From: Vibrio neptunius
GTDB lineage: Bacteria; Pseudomonadota; Gammaproteobacteria; Enterobacterales; Vibrionaceae
Length of the DNA stretch: 40,341 bases
Direction of reading: 5' to 3'
Assembly: GCF_000967495.1 (NCBI RefSeq)
Contig: NZ_JXXU01000015.1
Span: 1 to 40,341, forward strand
Part shown: positions 8,052 to 19,133 of the stretch, in pieces
Layout: each line of letters starts with the position of its first letter
How positions within the stretch are numbered: the stretch's first letter is position 1
Position numbers and translations under genes: made by a program
The notes under the pieces: generated by a model
The model's input: only the letters and a program-made list of their open reading frames with translations
Database searches by the model: none
What the model was told of the DNA's origin: nothing

Positions 8052-8535
8052 ATAAACATTTGAATTGAAAATGAAAGATACATGAATGTTACAGTTTCAT
8101 ATCATCCCGATTAAGGACATGAGCAACCATATGGCAAGCATGATATCAACTCAAGCACATATGGCGATATATTTGGTTCAGACACAATGTTTTTGCCGTT
8201 TTCACTACTAACCACACAAATCGCATACCATTTAAATGATTGAAAACATTAGGTTAATATAAATAAACTTATCTATTAAAACTTTTAGAAATAAACTTTT
8301 TCGAGCTGTATTCTAAACATTTTGTATGCCACACATCCTTCTATCCAAGCTTGTAAATAGCAAATGCGTCGACCATGGGACTTTCCTAACTGTTCTTGGT
8401 AAATCTGTACATGTATCACTGTTCCAGTTATTTGACTCGTCTGATTAGCTAATTAGCACTGCAACTATTTATAAATATTCACTATTCTATCTGTAGATAG
8501 CCTATTAAGAGCGCATGGTAGAAGGATTTACTCAT

Positions 8536-9573
8536 ATGGCCTCTGATACATTAGACAAACCAACCGTACTGGTGGTCGATGATATCCCAGACAATATCCA
8601 TACTTTGTCTGGCATTCTCTCCGATGAATTCAAAATCAAAGCCGCCACCAGCGGCGCGAAAGCTCTCAAGATTGCCAACAGTTCTCCACGGCCCCATTTG
8701 ATATTGCTCGATATAATGATGCCAGAGATGGACGGCTATGAAGTATGCTCGCTCCTTAAGTCCAACCCACTTACATCTGATATCCCCATAATCTTTGTAA
8801 CGGCTAAAGCAGAAGTAGTTGATGAACAGAAAGGCTTCGAGATGGGGGCCGTAGACTACATAACCAAACCTGTCAGCCCACCTATTGTTAAAGCTCGTGT
8901 GAAGACACATATTGCGCTTTACGATCAAAACTTGGCGTTATCGGTTCAAGTAAAGCAAAGAACCGAACAATTAGAGCGTAGTCGCCTCGAAATCATTCAA
9001 CGCTTAGGCAGAGCTGCTGAGTACAAAGACAATGAGACAGGCATGCACGTTGTTCGGATGAGTCATTACTCACGCATTCTGGCTGAACAACTCGATGTCA
9101 GTAAACGCTGGGTCGAACTTGTCTTTCAGGCTTCTCCCATGCATGACATCGGCAAAATTGGCATCCCCGATAACATTTTAGGCAAGCCTGGCAAGCTAGA
9201 TGGTGATGAATGGACGGTGATGCAAAAGCACGTCAATTTCGGCGCAGACATTATCGGAGAAAGTGACTCACTCCTGCTACAGATGGCAAAAGAGATTGCG
9301 CTTTATCACCATGAAAAATGGGACGGTAGTGGCTATCCTCATGGTACTCGAGGTGAAGCGATCCCTTTAAGTGCTCGCATAGTGGCGATTGCGGATGTGT
9401 TCGACGCCCTAACCAGTGAACGTCCTTACAAAAAAGCGTGGACAGTTGAAGATGCAGTGGCATTGCTGGAAGAAGGTGCTGGTGCGCATTTTGACCCTAA
9501 CCTAGTTCCTATATTCATCAGTCAACTAGATGAAATCCTCAAAATCAAAGAATCCTTCAAAGACGAATTTTAA
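8536..9573 (+). CDS. Response regulator with HD-GYP cyclic-di-GMP phosphodiesterase domain
   Basis: The 345-residue cytoplasmic protein has an N-terminal receiver domain (about 8-125) with phospho-acceptor Asp59 in LLDIMMPEMDGYE and the conserved lysine in TKPVS. A linker helix follows, then an HD-GYP domain (about 150-330). Metal-binding HD is at 203-204 (HDIGKIGIP), His-His at 258-259 (HHEKWDGSGYP), and GYP at 266-268, so it looks catalytically competent for c-di-GMP hydrolysis. I chose the ATG at 8536 because AAGGA lies 9 nt upstream. An ATG at 8515 would add seven residues. The kinase gene begins 21 bp after its stop, so the pair is probably an operon and a cognate signalling pair. Confidence 0.93.
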   Translation: MASDTLDKPTVLVVDDIPDNIHTLSGILSDEFKIKAATSGAKALKIANSSPRPHLILLDIMMPEMDGYEVCSLLKSNPLTSDIPIIFVTAKAEVVDEQKGFEMGAVDYITKPVSPPIVKARVKTHIALYDQNLALSVQVKQRTEQLERSRLEIIQRLGRAAEYKDNETGMHVVRMSHYSRILAEQLDVSKRWVELVFQASPMHDIGKIGIPDNILGKPGKLDGDEWTVMQKHVNFGADIIGESDSLLLQMAKEIALYHHEKWDGSGYPHGTRGEAIPLSARIVAIADVFDALTSERPYKKAWTVEDAVALLEEGAGAHFDPNLVPIFISQLDEILKIKESFKDEF

Positions 9574-9594
9574 GTGCTTCGGCTAAGGTAGAGA

Positions 9595-12500
9595 ATGAAT
9601 CAAGTACAGAACTATGCGCTCGACTCTAAGCGCATTCTAACCGGCTTTGTTATTGCTTCTGTGATGTTACTAATTGCTGGCAGTATAGGCTGGATGAGCC
9701 TTAACCAGCGCTTTAATACAGTCGATCAGTATGCAAGTAATGCCCAGCTATTATCGACCTTAGATAGCGTTAAGATGCTCGAGCAAAGCTACATTCGTCT
9801 ACCTCAGGATGAAATCTCAGATGACATTTACCGTCAGATAGATAAAGCTAAAACGCTATCAGACATCGTTATCGCCAACGGTATTGATGCACAGATTACA
9901 GGCTTGCTAGCGGATTATCGGCAGGAATTTACCCAGTACATCACACTCAGTCAGAATGAAACCACGACTCGTGAACAAATGAGCTCCATTGCCGAGCAGG
10001 CTTCTAATACTATCGATGTGATTCAACAGCTGCATGAAGATTTCATTGAAAACGGCATGGTAAGTATCGAGGAGCTGAGGGAGCAAGTGGATGAAGATTC
10101 AGACAGTGCGATTCGTGCCCACTGGCTTGTTGGATTAATTGCAAACTCACAAAACCACCAGAAGTCATACGTACTTACTAAAGACCAACAGGAACTTAAC
10201 CAAGCACAGTTTGAGCTGAAGAAAATAGATCAACTCATCACTTTACTCGATGGCAAACTAACCGAACAAGCCAGTATCAATAAACTGATCTTGGTCAACA
10301 ATGCTAAAAACCGCTATCTCAGCGCCCTCGTTCAGTTAAGAAGCTGGTCTAATGTTGGTGAAAAGCTCCAGCAAAGTATTCTCAATCAAGTAAACCGTTC
10401 TGGTGACGAACTGGCTCGTTCAGCCACTGACTTAAGAAATCACCTTCAAGACATTCTCCGAGCATCGCAACAGGCCGTTTCAAGCTCTCAGATTGCCATT
10501 AGTGAGCGTCTTGCTGTCAGCTCAAATTTACTTGTTCTTCAATCTTCGATCAGTGAAGCACAACAACTCGATCGCGACTATTCACTGTCACTTTCACCAA
10601 CACGCCAGAAAACGATTGCTGACCAAGTCAATGATTATCTGGAATATTCACTGCGTCTTCTCGACGGCCTATCAGCTCAAGTGCCGACCGATGAAGAAAA
10701 AATCAATGTCGACAAAATACACACACTGACCAACAGCTACTATACGTTGTTCAATCAATTAACTTCAGCACGCAGTATTACCTCACAGCAGATCGCCCAG
10801 TTAGAAACAACCTACGACCAATTACAGTCTTTCATTCAACCCGTTTACCAAGAGCAGCTAAATACGGTGGAAAATTCCGGTTCTATTGCCAGCTATCTAG
10901 CGATTGGTGGCGGTATCTTTGTCGTGACTTTACTGCTGCTGGGTTTACTCGCCCATAAATCTCATACAGCACTGGAACGTTTTGCCGATAAGCTAGCATT
11001 GGCAAGAGACGATGCCGATGCTGCAAACAAAGCCAAGTCAGACTTCTTAGCAAACATGAGCCACGAGATCCGCACACCGATGAATGCCATTATCGGCATG
11101 AGCTATCTTGCACTCAAAACGGAGCTTTCCAAGGCTCAACGTAACTACATTCAGAAAGTGAAGCTTTCCGCCGATTCCCTGCTCGGTTTGATCAACGATA
11201 TCTTAGACTTCTCAAAGATCGAAGCGGGTAAACTGGATATCGAAAACGTAGACTTCCACCTAGAGAATGTTCTCGATAATGTTTCCAATCTCGTTGGTCT
11301 ACGCGCGTCTGAACGTGGGCTGGAATTATTGATCCACATTGATCGCGATGTACCAACCGCACTCGTTGGCGATCCTCTACGTCTAGGTCAGATCTTAATT
11401 AACCTAGCCAACAATGCAGTGAAATTTACTGAACAAGGTGAGATCAAAGTCAGTATTGCGTTGGAGAAGAAAAACGGCAGCGACATCACTCTCAAATTCT
11501 CTGTAACAGATAGCGGTATTGGCATGACTCCAGAGCAGTGTAATAAACTGTTCAACAAGTTTACTCAGGCCGATAGTTCAACCACACGCAAATATGGCGG
11601 TACCGGGCTCGGGTTAGCGATCAGTAAAGAACTTTGTCAATTGATGAGCGGTGACATTGGTGTAACAAGCGAACAAGGTAAAGGATCGACGTTCACCTTC
11701 ACCGTTCAACTAGGTGTCAGCCATGCGTTGAAGCAAGAGCAATTGTTGGTACCGAAAGAGCTCGGTCAACTGAAAATTCTGGTGGTCGATGATAACGCTA
11801 GCGCTAGGCTGATTGTGGAAGATATTCTTGAATCCCTTCAATTTGAAACGGCCAGCGTCACTAATGTTGATAGTGCGCTTGATGAGTTAGAAGAAGCCAT
11901 CACCAACAAGCAACCTTATGATTTAGTGATTTCTGACTGGCAGATGCCAGTCAAAGACGGTATCGATTTAGCAGAAATCATGTGGGACAGACTGGCTGAG
12001 CCTGATCAACCAAAACTCTTAATGCTGACAGCTTATGGCCGTGAAGAACTGACCGATGCCTTCGTCAATCGCCAGTTAACACCGCCATCAATCCTAGACA
12101 AACCTGTCACCTCTTCACATCTGTTCGATGCGATAGTGACACTTTATGGCGTTGAAGGCAGTCGTGTAAGCCGCAGTGATGTTGAAGAGCAAACACAACT
12201 GGCCAATGCCCAACAGCTAGCTGGTGCAAAATTGCTACTAGTCGAAGACAATGAGATTAACCAAGAGCTGGCCACCGAGCTACTTGAAGGCCAACAAGTA
12301 CACGTGACGATCGCTGAAAATGGTCAAGTAGCGATCGATCTGTATAAGAGCCATGACTTCGATGGCATTTTAATGGACTGTCAGATGCCAGTCATGGATG
12401 GCTATGAAGCCACAGAATTTATACGTCAAAAACTGGATGATAAACACATCCCAATCATAGCCATGACGGCTAACATCATGGAACGCGATAAAGAAAAAGC

Positions 12501-13212
12501 GAAGAACGCGGGCATGAATGACATCATCGCCAAACCTATTGATGTCGGCGCCATGTTCAGTACTTTGGCAAAATGGATTACACCTAAACACCCACAACAA
12601 CTGGTTACGGGATCAGAACAATCTACTGGCCAAGTTCCCGGCATTGCTGGTCTTGATATTACTTCAGGCCTAACCCGTGCGAGTGGCAATGCCGATTTGT
12701 ACACCAAGCTCATTCTGCGCTTTGCCAGCACCTATGCAGATACCAACGCTTTAAAAGCCGCTGTCACCGACGAAGACAGTGCAACACGCAAACGCAATAT
12801 TCACTCTCTCAAAGGGGTCGCAGGCAATATAGGAGCGACTTCGCTGCACGAGCTTTGCCAAGAACTGGAGCACGACAGCACAAATCAAGACTTACGCCAA
12901 AGAATGCTTAAATCACTCACCGCACTGGTCGAGAATATCCACGCCAGCGAACTCCACAGTGAAAAGCCTGCGGTATCTTCTGCAAATGGTATTTTCAATC
13001 AGGATTTGTTTGATCAGCTCAAACAAGCCGTAGATGAAAACGACACTCAAGCACTGTCTATTATGGAAGATATTGCATCTAGCTCTTCGGTTGGGTTGTC
13101 TGAATCTGACTTCACCCAGCTAAATAATGCGTTGGAAGAGTTTGATTTTGACTTGGGGCAGGAGATTTTATCCAACAGAGCGCACAAAGTGAGTAATACC
13201 AATGCGCCGTAG
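9595..13212 (+). CDS. Hybrid sensor histidine kinase (HisKA-HATPase-REC-REC-Hpt)
   Basis: A 1205-residue multistep phosphorelay kinase. A membrane helix (about 15-35) precedes a large, mainly helical periplasmic region of unknown ligand (about 36-430), then a second helix (about 433-455). HisKA follows with His490 in SHEIRTP, and HATPase_c with DSGIGM and GGTGLGLAI. Two receiver domains come next, Asp781 ([10 protein letters not shown]) and Asp928 ([10 protein letters not shown]), then a C-terminal Hpt domain with His1070 in [11 protein letters not shown]. All phosphotransfer residues are present. The sensor region resembles TorS/BarA-type kinases in architecture, but I cannot name the signal. 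The likely output partner is the adjacent HD-GYP regulator. Confidence 0.94.
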   Translation: MNQVQNYALDSKRILTGFVIASVMLLIAGSIGWMSLNQRFNTVDQYASNAQLLSTLDSVKMLEQSYIRLPQDEISDDIYRQIDKAKTLSDIVIANGIDAQITGLLADYRQEFTQYITLSQNETTTREQMSSIAEQASNTIDVIQQLHEDFIENGMVSIEELREQVDEDSDSAIRAHWLVGLIANSQNHQKSYVLTKDQQELNQAQFELKKIDQLITLLDGKLTEQASINKLILVNNAKNRYLSALVQLRSWSNVGEKLQQSILNQVNRSGDELARSATDLRNHLQDILRASQQAVSSSQIAISERLAVSSNLLVLQSSISEAQQLDRDYSLSLSPTRQKTIADQVNDYLEYSLRLLDGLSAQVPTDEEKINVDKIHTLTNSYYTLFNQLTSARSITSQQIAQLETTYDQLQSFIQPVYQEQLNTVENSGSIASYLAIGGGIFVVTLLLLGLLAHKSHTALERFADKLALARDDADAANKAKSDFLANMSHEIRTPMNAIIGMSYLALKTELSKAQRNYIQKVKLSADSLLGLINDILDFSKIEAGKLDIENVDFHLENVLDNVSNLVGLRASERGLELLIHIDRDVPTALVGDPLRLGQILINLANNAVKFTEQGEIKVSIALEKKNGSDITLKFSVTDSGIGMTPEQCNKLFNKFTQADSSTTRKYGGTGLGLAISKELCQLMSGDIGVTSEQGKGSTFTFTVQLGVSHALKQEQLLVPKELGQLKILVVDDNASARLIVEDILESLQFETASVTNVDSALDELEEAITNKQPYDLVISDWQMPVKDGIDLAEIMWDRLAEPDQPKLLMLTAYGREELTDAFVNRQLTPPSILDKPVTSSHLFDAIVTLYGVEGSRVSRSDVEEQTQLANAQQLAGAKLLLVEDNEINQELATELLEGQQVHVTIAENGQVAIDLYKSHDFDGILMDCQMPVMDGYEATEFIRQKLDDKHIPIIAMTANIMERDKEKAKNAGMNDIIAKPIDVGAMFSTLAKWITPKHPQQLVTGSEQSTGQVPGIAGLDITSGLTRASGNADLYTKLILRFASTYADTNALKAAVTDEDSATRKRNIHSLKGVAGNIGATSLHELCQELEHDSTNQDLRQRMLKSLTALVENIHASELHSEKPAVSSANGIFNQDLFDQLKQAVDENDTQALSIMEDIASSSSVGLSESDFTQLNNALEEFDFDLGQEILSNRAHKVSNTNAP

Positions 13213-13272
13213 CAGTATCGTTTTATTAACATATAAGGTAACTTATAACACTCAAAGCAGCTCCAGTTGCCC

Positions 13273-13293
13273 TAACCACATCGAGAGTGGTTA
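13273..13293. repeat. Hairpin after the hybrid kinase gene
   Basis: TAACCAC (13273-13279) and GTGGTTA (13287-13293) form a 7-bp stem with a 7-nt loop, 60 bp past the kinase stop. No T-run follows. It could be a weak terminator or processing signal. Confidence 0.4.
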
Positions 13294-13345
13294 ACTCACT
13301 GACTGTATTATCAGAAAATGCCTCTTGATAAACGAAATCCATCGA

Positions 13346-13368
13346 GAAATGGTATATTATTATTAAAG
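13346..13368 (+). promoter_or_regulatory. Possible degenerate Zur box before zur
   Basis: The left half, GAAATGGTATA, closely resembles the Zur-box half-site (GAAATGTTATA). The right half is poorly conserved. It ends 4 bp before the zur start codon, a position suitable for autorepression. Treat as a candidate only. Confidence 0.3.
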
Positions 13369-13372
13369 TCCA

Positions 13373-13837
13373 ATGGTTATGGTGAAAAATTTGGACCACA
13401 AGCTACTAAAGCAAATTGAAGAAATGTGTGCATCGCGAGGAGTTAGACTTACTCCTCAAAGAAAAAGGGTTTTTGAGCTGATTTGTTCCAGTCCTAAATC
13501 GTCAAGTGCATACGAGTTACTGGAAGAGCTGAAGCAGAGTGAACCTCAGGCGAAACCACCGACCGTGTATCGCGCACTCGACTTTCTCTTGGAGCAAGGA
13601 TTTATACATCGTGTTGAATCCACTAACAGTTTTATTCAGTGCAGCTCTTGCAATGCTCATAAGCACTACTCACATTTACTGATTTGCGACAAGTGCAGCA
13701 ATGTTATTGAACTTCAAGATGATAGTTTGGTAGCCTTGCTAAAGGATAATGCTGAAAAACATGGCTTTACGATCACAAACCACGTGATTGAATCTCATGG
13801 AATTTGTCAGTCATGTTCAAGTGAACAGACGGAATAA
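13373..13837 (+). CDS. zur: Zinc uptake regulator Zur, Fur family
   Basis: Zur represses zinc-import and zinc-sparing genes when loaded with zinc. The 154-residue protein has the winged-helix motif GVRLTPQRKRVFELI and PPTVYRALDFLLEQGFIHRVES. Two structural zinc CxxC pairs (CSSC...CDKC and CQSC) and histidine-rich HKHYSH follow. These features distinguish Zur from Fur. Either the ATG at 13373 or the one at 13379 could be the start. Neither has a clear Shine-Dalgarno sequence. It is followed 15 bp later by the cheX-like gene, so the two are probably co-transcribed. Confidence 0.9.
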   Translation: MVMVKNLDHKLLKQIEEMCASRGVRLTPQRKRVFELICSSPKSSSAYELLEELKQSEPQAKPPTVYRALDFLLEQGFIHRVESTNSFIQCSSCNAHKHYSHLLICDKCSNVIELQDDSLVALLKDNAEKHGFTITNHVIESHGICQSCSSEQTE

Positions 13838-13852
13838 GAATAGAAGAAGATT

Positions 13853-14314
13853 ATGCGCGCTGAATTTGTAAACCCGTTTTTAGCTTCTCTGATGAACGTT
13901 CTAAAAACGATGGCTTCTCTGGAATTGAAGCCACAGAAACCTCGAGTAAAAAAAGATGAGATTGCTCGTGGTGATGTTTCAGGTTTAATTGGGATGGTAG
14001 GTCAGCAGACACGCGGTTCTATGTCTATCACATTCGATGAAAATCTGGCTCTGGAAATCATGCAGAACATGTTAGGCGAACGCCCTAACGGTTTAAATGA
14101 CGAAATTACCGACATGGTTGGTGAGATAACTAATATGGTCGCTGGCGGTGCAAAACGTATCCTTTCTGAAAGCGGCTTCGATTTTGATATGGCAACACCC
14201 ATCGTCGTATCGGGCAAAGGCCACACTATCCGACACAAATGTGAAGGCGCGATCATCATCATGCCGTTCACATCTCAATGGGGTAATGCGTTTATCGAAA
14301 TTTGTTTCGAGTAA
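13853..14314 (+). CDS. cheX: CheX-type chemotaxis phosphatase-like protein
   Basis: The 153-residue protein matches the CheX/CheC family fold. Its helix with GEITNMVAGGAKRIL carries the E-x-x-N motif that in CheX dephosphorylates CheY-P. The N-terminus MRAEFVNPFLASLMNVL and the C-terminal strand EGAIIIMPF also fit. Stand-alone CheX proteins outside chemotaxis operons are common in Vibrio and may act on other receiver domains. Here the nearest receivers are in the HD-GYP regulator and hybrid kinase. It follows zur by 15 bp and is ended by a terminator. Confidence 0.85.
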   Translation: MRAEFVNPFLASLMNVLKTMASLELKPQKPRVKKDEIARGDVSGLIGMVGQQTRGSMSITFDENLALEIMQNMLGERPNGLNDEITDMVGEITNMVAGGAKRILSESGFDFDMATPIVVSGKGHTIRHKCEGAIIIMPFTSQWGNAFIEICFE

Positions 14315-14330
14315 CACACCTTTCGATATA

Positions 14331-14364
14331 GAAAAAGCTTTCTTCGGGAAGCTTTTTCTTTATG
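14331..14364. terminator. Bidirectional terminator between cheX and cysC
   Basis: A 10-bp stem (GAAAAAGCTT at 14331-14340 with 14349-14358) can extend to a cUUCGg tetraloop at its tip. Converging genes end on either side, so it serves both cheX and the cobA-cysC operon. Its right part overlaps the cysC stop codon. Confidence 0.85.
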
Positions 14365-14977
14365 CGATGATGTTTCTTTGTTTAAGTACAACTAAACAAT
14401 CATCCACCAGCGAATCAATGGACTTCTCACCCGAAAGCAAGTTAATTTCAGGTTTCAGTGGCGACTCATATGTCGAGTCAATCCCAGTGAAATTAGTGAT
14501 CTCTCCCGCGCGAGCTTTTTTGTACAGCCCTTTAGGATCCCGTTGCTCACACACTTCCAATGAGGTATTAACAAAGACTTCAAGAAACTCCCCTTCTGGC
14601 AGTAAATCCCTTACCAGTTGACGTTCTGCACGATGCGGTGAAATAAAAGCCGACAACACAATTAAACCAGCATCAGCCATCAGTTTAGCCAACTCACCAA
14701 TACGGCGAATATTCTCACGACGATCTTGCTCGGAGAAGCCCAGATCACTGCACAGACCATGACGCACATTGTCACCATCCAGCAGATAGGTGTGATAACC
14801 CAGTTCTGCAAGCTTGTTTTCCAACGCGCCAGCAACCGTTGACTTCCCTGCCCCAGATAAACCGGTAAACCAAAGCACAACTGGTTTTTGTTGTTTTAAC
14901 TCTGCTCTGAAAGCCTTATCTATATTATGCTGATGCCAAACGATGTTTTCTTCTTTGGTCGGCGTTTCCGTAGTCAT
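14360..14977 (-). CDS. cysC: Adenylyl-sulfate (APS) kinase
   Basis: CysC phosphorylates APS to PAPS, the substrate of CysH. The 205-residue protein has the Walker A loop GLSGAGKS (about 39-46), the DGDNVRHGL motif, FISPHRAER with the serine that is phosphorylated in the family, and the lid region [16 protein letters not shown] lies 7 nt before the ATG. It is the last gene of cobA-cysD-cysN-permease-cysC, 10 bp after the permease stop. Confidence 0.97.
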   Translation of the reverse strand: MTTETPTKEENIVWHQHNIDKAFRAELKQQKPVVLWFTGLSGAGKSTVAGALENKLAELGYHTYLLDGDNVRHGLCSDLGFSEQDRRENIRRIGELAKLMADAGLIVLSAFISPHRAERQLVRDLLPEGEFLEVFVNTSLEVCEQRDPKGLYKKARAGEITNFTGIDSTYESPLKPEINLLSGEKSIDSLVDDCLVVLKQRNIIA

Positions 14978-14987
14978 AACTCTGTCC

Positions 14988-16715
14988 TTAAAACGGGAAA
15001 AATTGAGGAATCAAAGCCAATACCAACACCGAGTAAACGATGGAGACTGGGATGCCGACTCTGATGTAATCCGCGAGCTTATAATTACCTACACTGTATA
15101 CAAGTAAGTTGGTCTGGTAACCATAAGGTGAAATAAAACTGGCGCTGGCACCAAATAGCACCGCCATAATGAATGGCATAGGATCGACGCCATACCCAAT
15201 AGCCATACTGTAGCCCAGTGGAAACGCAAGCGCAGCAGCAGCATTATTGGTCACTAGTTCAGTCAGTATTAGCGTAAATAGATAAGTCGCGACCAAAGCC
15301 CCAAACGCTCCCCAGCCATTAAATGTCTCCATAAACATCTCGCCCAATGTGGCAGATAAGCCAGAAGACATCATCAATTGTGCAATGGTTAGAGCAGAGC
15401 CCACAATGACGATGATGTCGACAGGGAAACGACGTCTAAGCTCCCCCATCTGAATCACACCGAAAAAAATCGCGGCTAGAAGAAAAATCGACAGACCTTT
15501 AATCAATGGAAAAACATTCAGCAATGCGGCTCCAATCACTCCTACAAATCCAAGTAAAACCAAACTTGATTTATTCTCATCAAGACGAGCACTCGAATCC
15601 AAGTCATTGACCAAAACAAATTCTTTGCGATGTGCCTTGCGCTCCTGCTCAAAACGCTTGCCTGGCACCAAGACTAAGGTGTCACCTGCGTTGAGCTCTA
15701 TGCTGCCCAACCCACCCTGCAGCCTTTCATGGCCGCGACGTATTGCGACCACCACCGCATCAAAGCGGTCACGAAAATGAATCGACTTGAGGGTATTATT
15801 ACAGAAGCTAGCCGAAGAGCTCACTACCACTTCAACAAAACTCTGACCATTTAGGTGGTGTTGACCGAACAGTGTCAGCCCTTGAATTTCCTGAAGTGTT
15901 GCAACGCTTTCAATATCACCACAGAACAATAAGCGATCTTTAGACTGTAAAACAAAATCCGGTTCCACCGATGGCATGGTTTTACCACCACGTACCACTT
16001 CAGCTAGAAACAGTTTTCTCAATGCACGCAGGTTGTTCTCACTGATGCTTTTCCCCACTAAAGGCGAGCCTGGCTCTACAATCGCTTCAAGAAAATAGGG
16101 CAACTCTTCCTGCTGATGCTCTTCATAACTAGGAAGTAAATAGCTGAGCGGGATCAAGACCAATAGTCCACCTAGCAGTACGGACAACCCGATCATAGTT
16201 GGAGTAAAAAAGCCAAGACTCGGCAGTCCAGCATCTTCTACAAAGCTATTGATGATCAAGTTGGTTGAAGTACCGATCAAGGTCAATGTGCCGCCTAGGA
16301 TCGCAGTGTAAGAGAGTGGAATAAGTAGCTTAGAGGGTGCATGAGCTTGATTCCGCTTGATAGCACCGATAAGAGAGACAACCACTGCGGTATTATTAGT
16401 GAACGACGACAGAAATGCCGTCGACAAACCCAGTTTGGCCACGACTGCACCAAGCTTACCCGTCGATAATGAACGACTGACCCAACTAATCAATCTGGTT
16501 TTTTCCAACGCGCTAGAGGCAAGGATCAACAAAACCAGCGTTAACAAAGACGAATTGGTAAAGTTAGTGGCAACATCGCCAATCTCAATCATCCCAGCAA
16601 GAAAAGCAATAAACGCTCCTCCTGCAAATATGAAACTTGGCTTAATTCGTGTTGTAATCAGGCACGTAATAATACCCAACAACACAGCCAGCACGAATCC
16701 TTGCTGCCACATCAT
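14988..16715 (-). CDS. SLC13/DASS-family permease with TrkA-C domains, probable sulfate transporter
   Basis: The 575-residue membrane protein has a block of helices, two central RCK_C (TrkA-C) domains (about 205-370), and a second helix block. Two inverted-repeat transport motifs are visible: [10 protein letters not shown] with [10 protein letters not shown], and [11 protein letters not shown] with [12 protein letters not shown]. These are the SNT/TNN sodium- and anion-binding signatures of the DASS family. Its place between cysN and cysC points to sulfate as substrate, since related proteins such as SAC1-type carriers move sulfate. This is inference from context. A second ATG three bases in is possible. 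Confidence 0.88.
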   Translation of the reverse strand: MMWQQGFVLAVLLGIITCLITTRIKPSFIFAGGAFIAFLAGMIEIGDVATNFTNSSLLTLVLLILASSALEKTRLISWVSRSLSTGKLGAVVAKLGLSTAFLSSFTNNTAVVVSLIGAIKRNQAHAPSKLLIPLSYTAILGGTLTLIGTSTNLIINSFVEDAGLPSLGFFTPTMIGLSVLLGGLLVLIPLSYLLPSYEEHQQEELPYFLEAIVEPGSPLVGKSISENNLRALRKLFLAEVVRGGKTMPSVEPDFVLQSKDRLLFCGDIESVATLQEIQGLTLFGQHHLNGQSFVEVVVSSSASFCNNTLKSIHFRDRFDAVVVAIRRGHERLQGGLGSIELNAGDTLVLVPGKRFEQERKAHRKEFVLVNDLDSSARLDENKSSLVLLGFVGVIGAALLNVFPLIKGLSIFLLAAIFFGVIQMGELRRRFPVDIIVIVGSALTIAQLMMSSGLSATLGEMFMETFNGWGAFGALVATYLFTLILTELVTNNAAAALAFPLGYSMAIGYGVDPMPFIMAVLFGASASFISPYGYQTNLLVYSVGNYKLADYIRVGIPVSIVYSVLVLALIPQFFPF

Positions 16716-16735
16716 GCTTTACTTGCTCCGCTCGG

Positions 16736-18148
16736 TTAGATTTTTGCATCCCACTCAGGGAAGTGTTTAAGAATCAGCGCTTTTAGCTCAGTTTCAAAAG
16801 CACCCATGCGCTCTTGAGGAGAACGTTGACGTTCCGCCAGAGCATCACGCACCAAACCCGCACCTACCGTCACGTTGGTCAAGCGATCGATGATGATAAA
16901 GCCACCGGTATCCTGTACTGCATCGTAACTGTCGATGGCTACTGACTCATTCAATGTCCACTCACACAAACCAATACCGTTCAGAGGTAGCTCTTCTGCC
17001 TTGTGCATAGACAAGTTGTTGATGTCATACTGATGGCGAATGGCTTCAACACGACCCACTGTCTTCTTGCCCGCAATCTTCACATCATAATCGCGGCCGG
17101 CCTGTAATGGCTGCTCTGTCATCCACACCACATCAGCAAGCAGTCGGTTACTTGACTCAACTTGCGCATTCTCAAGTACAATCAAATCACCACGGCTGAT
17201 ATCGATCTCATCTTCTAATGTTAGTGTCACCGCTAGGCCCGCTTGAGCTTGCTCGATATCACCATCAAAAGTCACAATGCGCGCCACTTGCGAACTCTTA
17301 CCTGAAGGCAAAGCTTTGATACGGTCACCCACTTTGACATTTCCTGAGGAAATCGTGCCGGCAAATCCACGGAAGTCGAGGTTTGGACGATTCACATATT
17401 GAACAGGGAAACGGAAATCACCTTCTTCTTTGACCTGATCCACATCGACGTTTTCTAGAAGTTCAAGTAGCGATGGTCCTTCAAACCAGCTAAGTTTCTC
17501 GCTCGCTTCTACCACGTTGTCGCCCTCAAGAGCAGACAGCGGAATGATCTGAATATCCGTTTCACCCTGAAGGTTTTCTGCAAACGATAGATATTCGTCA
17601 CGGATCTCTTCAAAGCGTTGCTGTGAGTACTCAACCAGATCCATTTTGTTTACTGCTACCACGAAATGCTTAAGGCCCAGCAGGTTTGAGATGAAAGAGT
17701 GACGGCGAGTTTGATCCAGCACGCCTTTGCGTGCATCAATCAAGATCACTGCGAGATCACAGGTCGATGCCCCTGTCGCCATATTGCGCGTATACTGCTC
17801 GTGACCTGGAGTATCAGCAATGATGAACTTACGTTTCTGAGTTGAGAAGTAACGGTAAGCCACATCAATAGTGATCCCTTGTTCTCGCTCTGCCTGAAGT
17901 CCATCAACAAGCAGCGCAAGGTCTGGACGCGCTCCAGTGGTACCAACGCGTTGGCTATCGTTATGAACGGCTGCTAATTGATCTTCATAAATTTGCTTAG
18001 AGTCATGCAGTAAGCGACCGATCAAAGTACTTTTACCATCATCTACTGAACCGCAAGTGAGGAATCTAAGTAGTGATTTGTATTGGTGTTGTTTTAGGTA
18101 TCCTTCAATACCAAGCTCTTCAAGCTGAGCTTCAACTGCGCTATTCAT
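16736..18148 (-). CDS. cysN: Sulfate adenylyltransferase subunit 1 (GTPase)
   Basis: CysN is the regulatory GTPase of ATP sulfurylase. GTP hydrolysis drives the unfavourable formation of APS by CysD. The 470-residue protein has the EF-Tu-like G domain: GSVDDGKST (P-loop), [12 protein letters not shown], and two beta-barrel domains after it. The ATG at 18148 has GAGGA 8 nt upstream. A TTG five codons earlier is less likely. There is no fused CysC domain. Spacing to cysD is 18 bp and to the downstream permease 20 bp. Confidence 0.97.
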   Translation of the reverse strand: MNSAVEAQLEELGIEGYLKQHQYKSLLRFLTCGSVDDGKSTLIGRLLHDSKQIYEDQLAAVHNDSQRVGTTGARPDLALLVDGLQAEREQGITIDVAYRYFSTQKRKFIIADTPGHEQYTRNMATGASTCDLAVILIDARKGVLDQTRRHSFISNLLGLKHFVVAVNKMDLVEYSQQRFEEIRDEYLSFAENLQGETDIQIIPLSALEGDNVVEASEKLSWFEGPSLLELLENVDVDQVKEEGDFRFPVQYVNRPNLDFRGFAGTISSGNVKVGDRIKALPSGKSSQVARIVTFDGDIEQAQAGLAVTLTLEDEIDISRGDLIVLENAQVESSNRLLADVVWMTEQPLQAGRDYDVKIAGKKTVGRVEAIRHQYDINNLSMHKAEELPLNGIGLCEWTLNESVAIDSYDAVQDTGGFIIIDRLTNVTVGAGLVRDALAERQRSPQERMGAFETELKALILKHFPEWDAKI

Positions 18149-18166
18149 CTTCTTTATCCTCAATCC

Positions 18167-19075
18167 TTAGAAGTAACCTTGGCGTTTCTTAAGTTCCATC
18201 GATCCTGACTGATCATGGTCGATCGCTCTACCTTGTCGTTCACTGGACGTCGCCACCAACATCTCTTCAATAATGCCCGTGAGCGTATTGGCTTCAGACT
18301 CAATCGCACCAGTCAGTGGGTAACAACCAAGTGTTCTGAAACGAACGCTTTTCTCTTCGATTTTTTCACCTGGCTGAAGCTCCATACGATCATCATCCAC
18401 CATGATCAGCATGCCATCGCGCTCAACAACTGGGCGCTTATCGGCTAGGTAAAGTGGCACAATCTCAATGTTCTCTAGGTAGATGTATTGCCAGATATCT
18501 AGCTCAGTCCAGTTTGAAAGTGGGAAGACACGAATGCTCTCACCTTTGTTGATTTGGCCATTGTAAGTACGCCATAACTCAGGGCGTTGGTTCTTTGGAT
18601 CCCATGTATGGTTCTTGTCACGGAAAGAGTAAACTCGCTCTTTCGCACGAGATTTCTCTTCATCACGGCGTGCACCACCAAAAGCCGCATCAAAACCATA
18701 CTTGTCCAAAGCTTGTTTGAGGCCCTGAGTTTTCATGATGTCAGTATGCTTAGAAGAGCCATGGGTAAAAGGGCTACATCCCATCGCAAGGCCTTCTGGG
18801 TTCTTATGAACCAAAAGCTCAAAACCGTATTTTTCTGCGGTTTTATCGCGGAATGTGATCATCTCCTTGAACTTCCAGTCGGTATCAACATGAAGTAAAG
18901 GGAACGGTATCTTACCTGGGTAAAAAGCCTTACGAGCGAGATGCAGCATGACTGAGGAGTCTTTACCGATAGAGTACATCATCACTGGATTATCAAACTC
19001 CGCGGCAACTTCGCGGATAATGTGAATACTTTCCGCTTCAAGCTGCTTGAGATGGGTTAAACGTTCTTGGTCCAT
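18167..19075 (-). CDS. cysD: Sulfate adenylyltransferase subunit 2
   Basis: CysD adenylylates sulfate with ATP to give APS. The 302-residue protein has the same length as in E. coli, with the PP-loop motif [10 protein letters not shown], the [15 protein letters not shown] segment and the C-terminal LKKRQGYF. I start at ATG 19075, with AAGGAA 8 nt upstream. An in-frame start eight codons earlier is unlikely. It lies 58 bp after cobA and 18 bp before cysN. Confidence 0.97.
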   Translation of the reverse strand: MDQERLTHLKQLEAESIHIIREVAAEFDNPVMMYSIGKDSSVMLHLARKAFYPGKIPFPLLHVDTDWKFKEMITFRDKTAEKYGFELLVHKNPEGLAMGCSPFTHGSSKHTDIMKTQGLKQALDKYGFDAAFGGARRDEEKSRAKERVYSFRDKNHTWDPKNQRPELWRTYNGQINKGESIRVFPLSNWTELDIWQYIYLENIEIVPLYLADKRPVVERDGMLIMVDDDRMELQPGEKIEEKSVRFRTLGCYPLTGAIESEANTLTGIIEEMLVATSSERQGRAIDHDQSGSMELKKRQGYF

Positions 19076-19133
19076 GTTAGTGCTTCCTTTGCGGCTCACT
19101 GAGAGCGTCTGACAAATTCAAAATAAATAGGTA

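Larger units (their letters stand above)
7793..8514. other. Gene-poor, A/T-rich region between dusA/integrase scar and the response regulator
   Basis: No convincing protein gene is visible on either strand over 720 bp. The region holds the tail of the hairpin at 7768-7805, an imperfect hairpin at 7906-7935, a second minus-strand terminator at 8017-8051, very A/T-rich DNA at 8220-8330, and a small palindrome CTATCTGTAGATAG at 8487-8500. The palindrome lies about 35 bp before the next gene and could be an operator. Two minus-strand terminators without genes leave room for small RNAs. Confidence 0.6.
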
